Positions 63,719 through 64,000 of a DNA stretch of 64,000 bases are shown here, piece by piece. Position numbers and translations under genes: made by a program. The stretch covers positions 60,596,406 to 60,660,405 of the forward strand of contig OY757010.1 of assembly GCA_963580285.1 (NCBI GenBank), written 5' to 3'. The notes under the pieces are model-generated. The model made no database searches and was not told where the DNA came from. It saw nothing but the letters and a program-made list of their open reading frames with translations. This DNA is from Lucinisca nassula. Its lineage: Eukaryota > Mollusca > Bivalvia > Lucinida > Lucinidae. Each line of letters begins with the position of its first letter. Position 1 is the first letter of the stretch.

Positions 63719-63880
63719 TAGAAGCCTCCGTTGTGCAGTGGTTACGCTACTCGCCTTGTAAACCAGGGATCGCAGCATCGATCCCGGGCTTCTCTAGCCT
63801 TTCGGATGAGTCTTTAAACCGAGGTCCGTCTCCGTATGACATTGGTTGCTGGTAGGACGTAAAACTAAAACTCACTCACT
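63719..63880 (+). mobile_element. tRNA-headed SINE (family SINE-3), copy 2
   Basis: Same structure as copy 1 (GTGCAGTGGTTACGCTACTC, GCATCGATCCCGGGCTTC, GTAGGACGTAAAACTAAAAC), differing at roughly a tenth of positions, and in the same satellite context. Confidence 0.83.
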
Positions 63881-64000
63881 CCGTTTCTTTGTAATTCTTT
63901 ATTTCCACATTTTTCACGGGTGTCCACTTTTTTCACGGATTGTTGCCTTCTCTATTTTTCTTTCACGTCAGTGTATATTTTCTTCGTGATTATCCTTATC

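Larger units (their letters stand above)
62965..64000. repeat. ~190-bp T-rich satellite carrying SINE-3
   Basis: GGTACCTTTTCAACCCTTTT and TTTATGTCCACTTTTTTCACGGA recur at about 190-bp spacing (for example 63285, 63473, 63664). SINE-3 copies sit at the same point of the unit at 63035-63190 and 63719-63880, about 684 bp apart. The long ORFs here are low-complexity products of the satellite, not genes. Confidence 0.85.

Noticed and set aside
63200..63761. ORFs of 173 and 176 codons rich in Phe, Ser and His
   Set aside because: They run through a T-rich 190-bp satellite in overlapping frames and contain repeated units; no independent coding signal is seen.

Overview
This window reads as repeat-dense genomic DNA of a marine mollusc, most likely a bivalve. 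The reasons are several tRNA-headed SINE families, pearl/Helentron-like elements built on tandem cores of about 140-160 bp, very long GA/GT microsatellites, and a Gmr1-type Ty3 retrotransposon. I recognise no ordinary host protein-coding gene. All convincing proteins belong to mobile or virus-like elements. The species call is an inference from repeat style only.

Layout. 1-2270: a tRNA-type SINE, then GC-richer DNA with one weak promoter/ORF candidate. 2275-3780: a compound GA/GT microsatellite threaded with a short recurring spacer. 4158-49380: at least four or five diverged copies of a non-coding unit of about 4.8 kb, broken by insertions whose empty sites can be read in sister copies. The insertions are: a 6-kb CAG-flanked TIR element (7121-13182) holding a pearl-like element; a whole Polinton/adintovirus-like element (19468-39592); a SINE (41187-41521); a 1.95-kb TIR element with an 8-bp duplication (42795-44748); a TTAA-flanked MITE (45155-45696); a CTG-flanked MITE (48268-48535); and a pogo-like MITE (about 49074-49361). 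50538-57085: a decayed tandem-core element interrupted by two TTAA MITEs, a hairpin MITE and a 5'-truncated LINE. 57100-64000: more SINEs, inverted repeats, and a 190-bp satellite that has taken up a SINE.

The centrepiece is the Polinton-like element. It has terminal inverted repeats of about 350-390 bp, each tipped by a hairpin, and a 6-7 bp target duplication. It encodes a protein-primed PolB (minus), an RVE-type integrase (plus), an A32-like packaging ATPase, a probable double-jelly-roll major capsid protein, a probable penton/minor capsid protein, a fibre-like protein, a membrane protein ending in PPxY, an OB-like protein, a zinc-finger protein and several small virion-like proteins. No adenain-type protease was seen. 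Genes are packed into divergent blocks, and most start codons follow a T tract and an A-rich leader. Most ORFs are open, but PolB carries a stop and a frameshift, the PPxY protein a homopolymer frameshift, and two small membrane genes are broken. A 608-bp tandem duplication with 6-bp microhomology at its joint has made a chimeric ORF.

A Gmr1-like Ty3 retrotransposon (33932-39516, minus) sits inside the Polinton's right inverted repeat. Its two 555-bp LTRs look identical by eye and it has a tRNA-Pro primer site. It has an open Gag-protease-integrase frame but has lost almost all of reverse transcriptase and RNase H, so if it moved in this form the enzyme came from elsewhere.
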